Below are positions 23,318 to 35,351 of a stretch of DNA of 64,000 bases, piece after piece. Under the pieces are notes generated by a model. That model was not told where the DNA came from. It saw nothing but the letters and a program-made list of their open reading frames with translations, and made no database searches. The translations under genes and the position numbers were made by a program. Source of the DNA: Haberlea rhodopensis (lineage: Eukaryota; Streptophyta; Magnoliopsida; Lamiales; Gesneriaceae); the NCBI GenBank assembly GCA_907163345.1, contig CAJQUN010001159.1, positions 34,065 through 98,064 of the forward strand, in the 5' to 3' direction. Every line of letters begins with the position of its first letter. Within the stretch, counting starts at the first letter, position 1.

Positions 23318-23378
23318 AGCAGCATACACATGTATATGTTTATAGACGCACACACGTACATATCTATGTACATGGAAC

Positions 23379-23791
23379 CTCCAAGGAAGTGAGAAACACC
23401 AAACTGTCTAGATCTCGGAAAATAAAATAAAAAATCCAATTAAATAAAATGAGTTTTCTTGATCCATCTTTGTTTCCAAAATGTACTGTTCCTATTTATT
23501 CACAAACAACAAGAAACAACCTTATTTTCCACTATCCTTCCACATTATAATACCGCCTTCATACTAATCACATGGAACCACATAGGCCTTTTATGATTTC
23601 CATGTGATAGTATGAAGGCTGCATATATCGTGGAAGGATAGTGGAAAATAAGGTTGTTTCTTGTTGTTTGTGAATAAATAGGAACAGTATAATTTGGAAA
23701 CAAAGATGGATCAAGAAAACTCATTTATTTAATTGGATTTTGTATTTTATTTCCGGATCTAGACAGTTTGGTGTTTCCCACTTCCTTGGAG
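23379..23791. repeat. Long near-perfect foldback (inverted repeat, ~413 bp)
   Basis: The left arm starts CTCCAAGGAAGTGAGAAACA at 23379, and the right arm ends with its near-complement TGTTTCCCACTTCCTTGGAG at 23791. Pairing continues inward through AAACTGTCTAGATC, GATCCATCTTTGTTTCC, CAAGAAACAACC and CCACTATCCTTCCA to a loop of only ~20 nt near 23580-23600. The arms are ~195 bp with few mismatches. It could be a foldback MITE or the inverted duplication of a former locus. No flanking target duplication was evident. Transcribed as one RNA it would form a long hairpin. Confidence 0.9.
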
Positions 23792-24100
23792 CATAACTAG
23801 TGAAATGCCTACTGGGTATTATTCGAGTTATCAGTTTCAAATAATCTGATTCCCATCCAATAACGAAAAATTGTGGAATACTTGATAGTTTATCAGCGTT
23901 TCTGTTGTTTGGCCAAAAAGTGATTCTTATTCTTTTTTTGCTTTATTAATGGCTAGTTGAAGTCGAAGAAGAATGACGACATGGTCAACCGTTGATTAAA
24001 CTTGATTACATTCTTGGACTAAGGTCGGTTAATTGCCTGAATTCCTCGTTTAATTTTACATCACCATGTGTTTTCTCATTCTATGGCCATGCAAATACAG

Positions 24101-24345
24101 GAAATTGGAAGCCTTTGAACACAAAATCTGCGAAGTTGCAAGAAGTTTATCGGGAAAACGCTATTCTACTTGAAGAGGTAAATAAGAAAAGCATGCTGGG
24201 TGGCCTTTTGCTTTCTGGTTAAGAACTTGATGATGCCATTATGGATAAGGAAAACACAAACGATAGTTCTCCAAATAGGTGCTTTGGCTCAGTGCCAACT
24301 GCTGATTTCTCAAGCGTTCTCGGTAGTAGATGATTCTTTGAATCT
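24101..24345 (+). pseudogene. Unidentified exon-like fragments
   Basis: A 77-nt piece bounded by AATACAG and GTAAAT (24101-24177) reads NWKPLNTKSAKLQEVYRENAILLEE. About 40 bp on, a second piece (24224-24345) reads ELDDAIMDKENTNDSSPN, then RCFGSVPTADFSSVLGSR and a stop. The amino-acid texture looks coding, but the two pieces do not join in frame with the available splice sites. I do not recognise the family. It may be the 3' end of a decayed gene. Confidence 0.3.
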
Positions 24346-24826
24346 TGGAGATGAATACTGGGAATCCCGCAAGTGTATTCATTTGACGTGACCTGTTGCA
24401 AGAGTTCAATATGATATGCGACAATAAATTGCCGCCCGGCTCGTCAGGCGTGATTTTTCTGGCACTAATCACTGATTTGTGCCTGGTATATGATTGTGCT
24501 GTTCTCAGATGTTACTGTTGTTGATTTTCTACTGTGAGCCATGCGCACTAATGAGGAAAGCCTCTATATGATGTCTTTTACTTATTCTATGTTAAAAATA
24601 TATATAAATTTTTGATAGGAAATTTTAAACTTCACAGAATGAGGAACTATCATCCTTTTGTTTTTTCGGAACTTCTTTGAGGTACCATAATTTTGTACCT
24701 ACTCACGCAGTAAGATGCACTGTGATTTTTGTAAGCTAGCAGATATGGACGCAGAAACTATAGGGTTTGCTTAATATTTTTTCATCAGAATAAAACTGTC
24801 ACAGAAAGATAACTTGAAAACTGAGA

Positions 24827-25105
24827 ATAGGGGTGTAAACGAACTGAACCTGTTCGCGAGTTTTTCAAGTCTGCTCGAAAAAATTCGATTCGTATTTGAA
24901 ATTATTGAATTCCAGCCGAGCTCGAACATGTTCGAACTTTGTTTCTAGCCGAACTCGAGTCCAAGCTTTAATTCGAGCGGAACTCGAGCCAAGAATTTTA
25001 AATTATTCGAACTTCTAATTGAGCTCGAACTCGAATAGACTTATTTCGAGCCGAATTTGAGCATTAAAATTTCCTTCATATTCGATTTGGTTCGTTTACA
25101 CCCAT
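24827..25105. mobile_element. hAT-type MITE with perfect 8-bp target duplication
   Basis: The ends are ATAGGGGTGTAAACGAAC and, as reverse complement of the right end, ATGGGTGTAAACGAAC. The flanks are identical AACTGAGA octamers (24819-24826 and 25106-25113). The interior is rich in CGAGCTCGAAC/TTCGAGC text. At 279 bp with no coding capacity it is a non-autonomous hAT-type element. The GGGTGTAAACGAAC terminus is widespread in plant genomes. Confidence 0.88.
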
Positions 25106-25216
25106 AACTGAGATAACTGAGAAGCAAGAAAATCTGACTGAAAATATTATTAAAGCCACACAGCTGATGTCTAATATTATAATCCAACACTCTACGCACC
25201 GAACCTTACTGATACA

Positions 25217-28195
25217 TTACAAGAAAAGATCCATGAATACCAAAACTAAAGAAACTAGAACCATCAATCTCATATGAGGAATTGCCACAACGTAGCCATG
25301 AGAAGGAGAAGCCTGAGGAGGTTTAGTAGTAGTTATCACTTCCTTTGAGCAAGCATAGTTACATCGACTTGGACGAACCACTCTGTATACTCCACTCTGT
25401 GTTAAAACGTACACATCTTTTTTGTTATCTTGCCCAAATGAAAATATGAACTTTAGAGCAGGAAGATCACTATTAGGCACTGATTCACACTTGATCGGGG
25501 AGTCTGGAGCACAGCTAAAGGAAATGTCACTAGTCGTGAAGTTCCCACTGTTTTGAGGTGTTTCTGTTGCTGCCCACATATGACTTGCATATAGATCTCC
25601 ATACAGGTAGCTGAAAGAAAATCGAGCCCAGAGAAAGGAAAAAAGATTCAATTTCTTTGATATCACGCATAGATTTGTATATTATAGTTCCACCTGCAAC
25701 CCCTGACTATGTGAAAACATGCCAGTGCTACAGTGGTATATTGATTTTACCTTCCATAAGTGCATGGATCGGTTTGTGCGCGATAGAAGTATCCCCCAGA
25801 TATTGCTGCAGATCCGAGCTTATTTATGTCGGAATGGTTGTATCCCACCACAGGGAAGATGGGATCAATTGAATCAGCAGAAGTGTTCCCTCCTGGACTT
25901 CTTTGAGGCTCGAAAAGTAGAGGGCCTTCATATACACGCCACCCATAGTTTCCACCCTTGGATATTAAATCAACTTCTTCATATTGATCCTGAATAAAAA
26001 TAACATTTAACAGACATAAAGGACTGAAAAATTGGCTACAAATCTTTTAAGTGAAAAGCTTTGAAGTTATATACTGAAATAACAGTAATATGAACCTGTC
26101 CAACATCAGCACAGGCGAAATAGGAAGGCCGTTCTGAATCGAAACTACAACGCCAAGGATTTCTTAGACCATAAGCCCATATTTCTGGTTCCATTTGTGT
26201 ATCTTCTGAATAAGGGTTATCTTGTGGAACAGTGTAGTTTCCCCATAGGCTATGCTTAAACATGCCCTCTTCACCTAAGAACCATAACAGTTGTGTTACA
26301 CTGGATCGATCAAAACTGACAGAACAACACAAAATCTTGATTGATAAGTTCAGAATTTGATGATATGCATCAGAAACTGAACAAATCTCAAAGATAAACT
26401 ACCAAGAAAGTATGATGATTAAGTTATTTGCATGACTTCTTACTCGGTATACCGTCTACATCGACCCTCAGGATTTTTCCAAGTATTGACTTCTTATTCT
26501 GCGCAAAATTGTACGGATCACCTTTGCTTCCTCCATCTCCCATCATGATATATAAGTATCCATCTGCAGGACCAAAAAGAATTTGACCACCATGATTTGC
26601 ACTGAAAGGTAGCCCCATAGTAAAGGTTCTTCTCACTTCAACTGGACTTGCTCTCTCTGCCTAGAATCAGGTACAACTCATGTTAGAATCATTTAGATGT
26701 TTCTAAATAGCTAAAAGTCCCATATAAGATTGGAGAAAAAGGTTTACGGTTGATGGGCTTGAAGAAGTTCCGCTGGCTGTATATTCAGCAACAACCACAT
26801 GATATCTGCAAGGCTCTCCTGAATCTAGTGAACTTAACTCTGAAGGATCGCACGAGACATCTGAGTTACACGCACATCTCCCGGCACAGGCTGGAGACTT
26901 CTCTTTGTCACAGTTAAATGACGCAAAGAATCTACCGTTCGTTGCATAGTTTGGATGAAAAGCCATTCCCATCATTCCAAAGCTTGCATCTAGATGTACT
27001 TGATCCGTTAAATCAACAAACGGGCTTGATTCATCGACCCCTAATACATCCCCTGAATCTTGATCAGGGATATTGGCTAACCAGATTTTTCCTGGTTGGC
27101 TAGAGAAAAAAGCACGGTTTGATCCATCAGGATGAGCAACCATATTGAGATAAGATCCATTGTCGACTTTTTCGAGGCAAATGCCTTCAGGATGAGGTAT
27201 TGTATCACTTTTGTTGAGCGAAACAGGTTTACCATTAAAGCAAAGGGATTTTTCATCAGAAGAACCAGAAAATGCATTGCAAAAATCTGATTCCGATTGC
27301 CAGAGGTCCGTTAGAGTTGATAAAGTTGCGTTATGTGGCAATTCAGCTTTGGTTTGCAATGCAGGAGCAAAGGGAGAATTCAAGATCGATACTGTTTTAC
27401 AAGCTTCCCATACAGATGAGCAAAAGCTACTGTTTGTTTGGCTTGACAAGGATGAAATTGCTGCACCGGCAGTGGAGTTGCAAAGTATTGGAACTGTTCG
27501 TCGGTTCGAATTGACCTCAAATAATTCTGCTGAGAATGGATCACAAGTCTGCAGCAGTAAAACACCATTCATAAATAATCTTGAAAATATAAAGCTGAGT
27601 TTTTTTTCTAAAAATAGTTCGAATTCATCAATCATGTTAAACTATTTCTAAACAAACTGAAAGCAAAAGAATCGAGAATCAAGAAAATTTGGAACAGATC
27701 TTTCATGGGATTCCTCAAAACAACAAAATCTCACGACTAATTTCTTCCACAGCTCCTGCAAGAATGCCAGCAAAATTTACTGATCCAGAATATAACACAT
27801 AAACTCACCGCACAGATGATGGATTTCACAACAGCAGCACAGTCAGAATCAGATATATTCATAGCATCAAAGCGCTTCCGCAACTGCAGATCGTCTGCTG
27901 TATTGCAACACACTTTCCCATTGTATGGGCAGAATGCTAAATGTCCCTTTAGGCTAGTTGGTGCTCCTACATACACAATTACACAAATGAAACCATAAAT
28001 TCAAGAAATGGCAAGAAGAAAAAAAACACAGACTTTCTCAACTTGCTGCACTTTAAACCCAAGAAAATGGCACTCAAGAATCAAGAAAGAAACCACAAAC
28101 TTACTCAAGGTAGTGCACAAGGGCAACGAATAAGAAGGAAAAGGGAGCAGCAGCAGGAGACTGAACAATGAGAGAATGTTTAAGACTCCATCCAT
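25217..28195 (-). CDS. HIPL1: HIPL1-like protein (hedgehog-interacting-protein-like), seven exons
   Basis: Exons on the minus strand: 28195-28105, 27966-27809, 27548-26748, 26660-26444, 26274-26096, 25989-25751, 25610-25217. All are GT-AG, phases agree, total 692 codons plus TAA. The start MDGVLNILSLFSLLLLLPFPSYSLPLC is a clear signal peptide. A cysteine-rich folate-receptor-like region follows (about 30-190; FCPYNGKVCCNTADD, CSSVWEAC). Then comes a glucose/sorbosone dehydrogenase-type beta-propeller (about 200-610), with HPEGICLEKV, GMMGMAFHPNYATNG, YLYIMMGDGGSKGDPYN, EIWAYGLRNPWRCSFD and KGGNYGWRVYEGP. The C-terminus ends in a hydrophobic stretch (MRLMVLVSLVLVFMDLFL) typical of a GPI-anchor signal. 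Plant HIPL proteins are extracellular and of unknown enzymatic activity. No frame breaks were seen, so it is probably functional. HIPL1 versus HIPL2 is not certain. Confidence 0.92.
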
Positions 28196-28793
28196 CTTTC
28201 AGTATTGTAGAAAGAATGATTGGACAGTAACTAAATGTAGCAACCACTCAATAAATAGTGACTCTTATCCTCTACGCCGAAAGTAAGCTAGATTTACTTA
28301 ATAAAATACACCCTCTCATTTGAAATTTGAACGGGGACATATATCAGTGTATTTATGGCTGAAAGCTATGTACTGGCATAAATGGAGGGTGGACTTTTCA
28401 CTAAAACAATTATGAAATTCAAGAAACATCGGTTGACTTGTTTGTGAACATAATCTGAGTGGGTGGAAGTGGTTCGTCCTGGTTTGGAAAGCAAATGAAG
28501 TTTGAATAAAGTAAAGGTGTAAAAGATAGCAGAAGTGGGTGATTGTTGGCAGCACTAAATGCAACAATTTGACATTTTTTTGGGGTTTTTCTATGTACCT
28601 TTTCTAGAATTCAAAAAGTTTGTAATAAGCTAAATGCTTACGCAGGTAATGATGATGAGCCGAGTGAAAATATGGATAATGCGTGCACAAAGAACTAGGT
28701 AGGGGCTTCATTCGTCTCTTTCAATGGAGAATCGACTCGTGTCACCTTATAGTAAACAAATATGACAGAAGATGGACGCGATAGGTAATACCG
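28196..28793. other. HIPL1 upstream region
   Basis: Upstream flank of the HIPL1-like gene. An AT-rich CTATTTATTGAG motif on the minus strand, near 28250, could serve as a TATA region. No coding sequence is supported; the 83-codon minus frame at 28316-28567 has no recognised features. Confidence 0.3.
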
Positions 28794-28980
28794 ATAAATT
28801 CTTGTATGGATTGGGTCCTACCATACACCTATACACATATCTAGTATTTATATGTGTATATATATAATAGATAGTAGATATACCAACACATAAAAAAATT
28901 ATCGATATATATATATACACATATGGATACATATTTTATGTGTTGGTGTATGATAGGACCTAATCTATACAAAAATTTAC
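28794..28980. mobile_element. MITE with ~45-60 bp inverted ends
   Basis: The left end GATAAATTCTTGTATGG...GGTCCTACCATACACC mirrors the right end GGTGTATGATAGGACC...CAAAAATTTAC. The ~60-bp interior is AT-rich. About 187 bp, non-coding. Superfamily and target duplication were not resolved. Confidence 0.7.
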
Positions 28981-29898
28981 AGTAGAAGTATGACTACCCG
29001 GCTTCGTGAGCTACACGGCTCTCAGTTATGGCTCGATTCGATTTTTAAACATAAAACTTTCAACCAAAATCAAGGTTTAATTAATTAATTTATTAAATTT
29101 ATAAAACCAAATGGATTCTTGGTCCTCTCAAATCCCAAAAAAAAAAACTATTATTGGGAGTGATGATGCATGAGGAAAGTTTTGTTAATAGAAGTTAAAA
29201 TCCTCAAGCTTCTTTATAAAATAAAATAAAAAAATTCATCAAGATTCATGATCTGGGATAACTAAAAATAATGCAGAAAAGCTTATAAGAATCAAATTCA
29301 TTGGAGATTGATCCAATTATTGTCAAAGGAAGGAAATTGGAGACATTACAAAGTGCAATACATAATTTTTAAGGAAACCATTTATGAAAGAGTGATGCTA
29401 TTTGCATTCCATTAAATAAAAAATAATTTTCAATAATTGGTATAATGTACGTAAAGTTTTTTTTTTTTTTTGGAAATGATAATTTAGATTGTAAAAATTG
29501 CTCAAATAATGAACAATATAATATTAAATAATACAAGAAAAACAAAAGGATGTGAAATAAACATAAAAAAGCAAAATGTGGTGAAAATTTTACTAAAACG
29601 AGAAGCATTAATAATCATAACTAACCTATCTTTTAATTTAATCTCCCATACATAAATACTATTTGTCAAGTATATATATATATATATATATATATACATG
29701 CGCGACATACAAGGTCCCTCGGTTCATTGTATCATACCATACAAGCCAACTCACCGTAAACCAATTATTAATTATATAATTTTATTGTCGAATATCTTGT
29801 GGTCAAGCTGGTAGGGAGAGCCCATTCAGAGGTCAGACCGGGCGCTGGACCTTGGGCTTAATAAATATATATGTATGAACAATAGGCTTATTTAAATA
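28981..29898. other. AT-rich intergenic DNA with a TA microsatellite
   Basis: No gene was recognised. 29671-29696 is a (TA)13 run. Homopolymer A and T tracts occur near 29140 and 29457. Confidence 0.4.
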
Positions 29899-32225
29899 GA
29901 GAAAATTACACATAGGTACTACTTATCAAAATATGTTTCAACTAAATCACCCAAAAAAATCTTCTTTCAACTAAATACATCTTTTAACAAATATCTTTCA
30001 CATAAGTCTATTTTATGAAACCCTAATCTAATTAATCCATTTTATGACTTAAACACCCATAATCTAATTAATCCATTATCTCAATGGCAGATTGTTCGAT
30101 TGGTTGAATTGCTTTAAAATTTCAGAACGAATATCGAATTGTGTTCTTCACAAATTGAATCTCGTTGTCGTTCTCATCCTCGTCTTCAATCAATTTCTCT
30201 GTTTTTTTCCGATTTATTGCTTTGAATTGGTTTCGTCTTCTTCGTTGCGAGCTGTTTCTGAATTGGCGTATGATCGCACCATAGCATTCACCTTCAATTG
30301 TTAAATTTTTTTGCTTCGTGACGCATCGTCGCTTGCAATTGTGCCAAATTTTTCTGCGATCTTGTGATGTTTTTGCAGCGTGAATTCTAATATCAAATCT
30401 GCAAAAAAAATATCATTTTTCTTCTGGAATATGGCGACGGCAAAGGACAACTGTTGAGGAATTGAATTCTTCGTCGTGAATTAATTCTGATAGTTCGTTT
30501 GCAATTGAATTGTACTCGTTCATTGTGCTCTGGAGGTGTTCGATTACAATCACGTGAGTAGTTGGTGTGATTGTGTACATCTTCGGTGTATGAATAAAAA
30601 TTAATCATGCTGTGTATGAAAAATTAATCATACGATGCATGTAAAAATGTATTCATGTGGTGCATGTAAATTACATGCGCCCTAGTTTACCGGTGCATGT
30701 AATTACATGCACCGTTAGTCTACCGGTGCATGTAATTTACATGCACCGATAGTCTACCGGTCCATGTAAATTACATGCACCGGTAGACTCAACATTTACA
30801 TTGGTTCTCAAATTACATAATAAATAAGTATCATATAGTAAGTGTTAAAGACGATCACAAATAACACTTAAAATTAATACATGTTTGTGTAATATATTAT
30901 CATTTGAAAAATAATAGAATTTTGTTATGAGATTATGCAATAATTTATCATATAGTATATACTCATCCATAATAAAATTTAATTTCTAAAGTAATATATT
31001 GTATCTTTAATTTGTTATAAGATCAATTGTAAAAATTATAGAATGAAAAATTAATTCACATTTTTTTGATGATCATTGTTATTTAGTAATTAGATAAAGA
31101 AAATCGTATATTAGTGCATCTCCACCTATCGGTGCATGTAAATTACATGCATCGATAGATTTTAGCAAGTCGGTGGATGTGAATTACATGCACCGCTAAG
31201 TCTATTTTGGTGCATATAAATAGACTTATAGACTTATACTATATTTAACAAAAACATAGCCTTTTTATATATAATTTTGAATATGTAACATTTTTCCTCA
31301 TTAATTTTTTTAATTTAATAGCAAACTGAAATAGAAGGCTTGAGATGTGAAATAACAAACTGAATAAGAAAGCAAAACCTAAGTCTAAAGATGCATGCAA
31401 GTTACATGCACCAATGAGTCTATCGGTGCATGTCAATTACATGCACCGATAGACTCATGAACTGCCGGTGCATGTAAATTACATGCACCACTGAGTCTAT
31501 CGGTGCATGTAAATTACATGCACCGATAGACTCATGATCTACCGGTGCATGTAAATTACATGCACCATTGAGTCTATCGGTGCATGTAAATTACATGCAC
31601 CGATAGACTCATGAACTGCCGATGCATGTAAATTACATGCATTAATGGTTTCAATATCATTACATTCTCAAAATTTTCATTCAAACAATTGATCGAACGT
31701 CTCAAATACATTATAATTTTGAGTTTTACATTAAAAATCTACAAACAATCATTACAATAAAATTGAAATTCATAATAAATATAATTTTTCATCAAACAAT
31801 TGATCGAACAATTCAAATATATTATACTTTTACGTTTCACATTAAAAATCTACGTACAGACATTACAAAAAAATTGAAATTCATAAGAAATATAAAACAA
31901 AATCAACATAATCGGTAAATAAATGATAAATAGAAGTGCGATGATTTTGTCTTCTTGCACAACCTTTTTCTTTTCGTTTGACCAGTGCGCGCAGCTCCGA
32001 CGCCATGGTAGGAGCGACAACTTCCGACGACGGCGTTGGTGGTTCGGACATGTGGCTGATGTGAGGGTTGGAGACTAGGGTTTTGATGTTGAATGAGGTG
32101 ATCCAAGGAAGGCAGAAGACTATTTTGGTCATTTTGACCAAAATTGGACCTAGTTGAAAGAATTGTTTTTGGGGTGACTGGGCCGAAAAATCTTTTACCA
32201 AGTAGTACCGGCCCGAAATTTTCCC
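29899..32225. mobile_element. Mutator-like element (non-autonomous) with 9-bp target duplication
   Basis: The ends are imperfect inverted repeats of ~80 bp. The left starts GAGAAAATTACACATAGG, and the reverse complement of the right starts GGGAAAATTTCGGGCCGG. Both share GGTACTACTT, a CACCC-A-AAAA block and TTCTTTCAACTA. Identical 9-bp ATTTAAATA flanks both ends (29890-29898 and 32226-32234), the size expected for Mutator superfamily insertion. No MULE transposase was found in the 2.3-kb interior. A GC-rich segment near the right end (31985-32060) reads MSEPPTPSSEVVAPTMASEL on the minus strand and could be captured gene sequence, as in Pack-MULEs. The middle holds the palindrome array described separately. 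Confidence 0.8.
30658..31643. repeat. Dispersed array of 13 CATGTAAATTACATG palindromes
   Basis: The core GGTGCATGTAAATTACATGC, completed by ACC, is a near-perfect 23-bp palindrome. I count 13 copies at about 30658, 30691, 30723, 30757, 31129, 31170, 31390, 31423, 31465, 31500, 31542, 31577 and 31620. In the right cluster the spacers also form inverted pairs (CGATAGACTCA / TGAGTCTATCG), so palindromes are nested within palindromes. Each copy contains two CATGCA/TGCATG (RY) motifs, the sequence bound by B3-domain seed regulators such as ABI3, FUS3 and LEC2. There are no protospacer-like unique spacers, so this is not CRISPR. Confidence 0.92.
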
Positions 32226-32234
32226 ATTTAAATA

Positions 32235-35200
32235 TGAGGTCTTAGGATAATTGAGTTATTTAAAAAAAATACACCTATAAAATGTGTCACTCTAAGGTGG
32301 AAAACAATTCAATTCTCCAGGACCGATTTCCCCATGTACTAGCCACAATTTTTTTAAACAATAATGTGACCCAAATCTTGATCCAACTATGTATGTATAT
32401 AAAATTATCATAGATTCATTCAAACCTATAAAATTTCCTTGCATATCTTAAATAAATTCAAATGGTCCTTTAACATAATAGATAATATAAACAATAGATC
32501 CATAAAATAAAAGTATAGTTGGACTAAATTACTTGATTGTATAATGTATTGTCTAATTTTTTTATTTAAAAATTATTCTTTTGTGCATTTTGTTGAAATG
32601 TTATTTATTGTGATTATGCTAGTTTTGTCTGTTGATACATTATATTTTTTAAGAATGTTTTTTATTACAAGATTAAAATTAATGATTTATATTTACTTTA
32701 GACCACCCGAATATAAATTTCTGTTTTCGTCCCTGCCATTTGATATCTGCCTAGTTTACATAATCCTTCTACCCCCATTCGCGCACTGACGCTCCGTTAT
32801 CGAACCGAGGAATTGAGCGCTTGTAAGACGCTATAAGACGCATTAAGTTTACTAAGTCGCGTACTGACGCTCCGATCATGATCTGACACTTTATGACTAA
32901 GTTTTATTAAGTTATATATTAAATTTCACTAAGTCGTGAACTTAAAGGTTAGATATTCTTAATTCTCCGGAAAAACTATAAGCCAGTTTTAATAAATTTA
33001 TAATATTACAAAACATGTTGAAACACAAAGGTAATATTTGGTTTCATTTTTTCGAATTCATTATTTTATAACCAAATATTAATATTTCATTTTCATTCTC
33101 CATTCTCTAAATATATTTTTCGGAGAATAATAATAATTACTATTAGGAGAACGATCGAATAAAAGATTTATTACACTATGAATAACATAAACATGATTTA
33201 AGTTTATCAAATATGATGTGTATTAGGTATTTTTAACTTTATTTCATCAAAGACGCACCCGCACTCAATTTTTTTTTAAAATTGACACACTCAAGCATCT
33301 GCACCTGCCCGCATCACGTGTCTTAGATGTCAGCTCCATTAAAAGAGCTAGAATCTCAAGGTCGAGCTTTATTCCTCTCTATTTTCTCTGTACTTGTAAT
33401 AGTTTAAAAAATATTTTATGCCCTAACCTTGAGAGGCCAAGGACTTGACTTTTGAGAGTCAAACCAAAAAAAATAAAAAGGTGATTGGAGTTGAATTCTT
33501 GCCATTCATTTATTGTACCAGTATGGTCCATGTGTTTATGGCTCGTAGATTTTTTATTTGCGATACACGAGTTCAAAGAGATTAATAATAATATTATGAT
33601 AAAAAACCTTTTGAAGAAGAACATCTTAAACTTCATTCCTAGAGAATCAGATTACCAAAATTACAAGAGTTTAAGTTTATTTCATCGTTTGATTATGGGT
33701 TGTTATTCGATCATTAATCAAGCATCTATTATCAGGTATTGTACATAGTCCAAGAGATTGTCTGCTCACCGGTTTCTAGGCAATCCGGAAGCAGGGACGA
33801 ATCTAGCATTGACATTGAGGAAGGACAAAATTATAGAAGTTTTATTGATGGAGTGCATCAACAACAGTTCCTAGTCGGTTCGGGTCAAACCACACATCAA
33901 CAAATTTTTTTTAACCAACCGAGTTGGTTCAGGCCAAACCCGCGAGGTAAAAAAAATTCTAGTCGGTTCAGGTTAAACCCGCGTGTCAATTATTTTTATT
34001 TAACAAAAAAAAAAAAATTTAACACAAAAAAAAAAATTTAACACAAAAAAAAAAGTTTAACGAAAAAAATTCACTGTTCATGACTATTCATTAGAATACT
34101 AATGAATAATGAGGGCTTAGCCTCTATACATTATTGTATAGGTAATATATATAAAAGGTGCACAATAAGGTGCATTCACGATTGTTTGGGAGGATAGATA
34201 AAGTTTGAATCCTCATATTTTCATGTATTTGCATTTAAATAAAATTACAAAATGAAGGGGGTAGAGAACATGTAGATATGTATTAACTATGTAATCTAGG
34301 ACGAATCTAGCCCAAATATTTAAGGGGTAGAATTATAGGTTGTTTTCTATAGGGTAAAAATATATATATCGCCTCTACATGTAAATTCGCCTCTACATGT
34401 ATCTCTAGTCTATGAGTATCTTATTTGCTAGTGATGGATTCAAAGAACAAGAATCAACTAAGTAAAAGTTCTTCATTTAAACCTGATTTAGTTTGTATCC
34501 CATCCGATTTTTTTGCCAAAGAAAATCAAGTAAGATTTGAAAAGCATGAAAAGTTATATATCCACATTTCTTAAACAAATATATTCGAATTTTGTATATT
34601 TATAAATTATAATAATAATCCACTTTTTAAACATTCAACAGAATATGAAACGGACAAAGCACAGCACTGTGGATCTTTGTCAGAAAATGACACCTCTTTT
34701 AATAATAAAATATTTAACAGATAAAAAGGAATACGATCTAGATAATGAGAAGTGCGTCACCCTCACGTGAAATGCATTCAGAAAAATAAAATAAAAACCA
34801 ATAATAAAAATAAAAAAAATTTCAGATGAGGATAAAGATCGGGCCACAATGGAGTGTTCTATTGGATCTGTCATGGGCTTGACCCATTATTGCAAAGTAT
34901 ATTTGGCCCAAAATTGGGCTGGTTATAAGATTGAGGAAATTGCAAGGAAGTGCTCTTTTGAGAAACTTTAATCACTTAAGTCTTGGGAAAAAATTTTAGT
35001 GCAAGAAAATCCAAGTTGAAGAAACTTATATTCAATTAGGTCCAATTTTCAAATTTTCAAATCAATTGGGTGTTTTATTTGACTCTTTTACCCCTCAATG
35101 GTTAGGTGAGATTGCATTCTATTCCCTAGGCTTTTGTTTAGCTTACAAAATGGGCTCTATATAATATTTAATTATCTTTTATATCCATATATTTGTAAAA

Positions 35201-35258
35201 AATTGGCAGTTATGTCTTCTTTTTACAAGTCCCCGTTTTTGCGATCATTGGCACAAAA
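32235..35258. other. Intergenic DNA with repeat remnants
   Basis: No gene was recognised. A GCGCACTGACGCTCCG phrase occurs twice (near 32780 and 32860). 33785-34080 has LTR-like or MITE-like text with GTCGGTTCGGGTCAAACC repeats and ATTTAACACAAAAAAA runs. GGGACGAATCTAGC (33797) recurs as AGGACGAATCTAGC (34299). 34900-35258 contains a TATATAA box near 35158 and leads into the retroelement below; it may be the LTR or viral promoter region. Confidence 0.4.
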
Positions 35259-35270
35259 TGGTATCAGAGC
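35259..35270 (+). promoter_or_regulatory. Primer binding site (tRNA-Met type)
   Basis: TGGTATCAGAGC follows AATTTG...GGCACAAAA and precedes the decayed coding region at 35352. The same site is used by plant pararetroviruses (Caulimoviridae) and by tRNA-Met-primed LTR elements. It does not by itself decide which this is. Confidence 0.8.
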
Positions 35271-35351
35271 CTAGGTTTATTCTGGAAATACTATGATAAT
35301 ATCTTGAATATTAATTTGTAACCTATACGGAGGAGACGATTCAAGAAATTC

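Noticed and set aside
23155..23439. Overlapping open frames on both strands with Arg-Glu or Ser-Leu runs
   Set aside because: They are produced by the (AG)38 microsatellite and have no domain or splice support.
30658..31643. CRISPR-like repeat array
   Set aside because: The repeats are palindromes with unequal, partly repeated spacers inside a plant Mutator-like element, with no cas genes.
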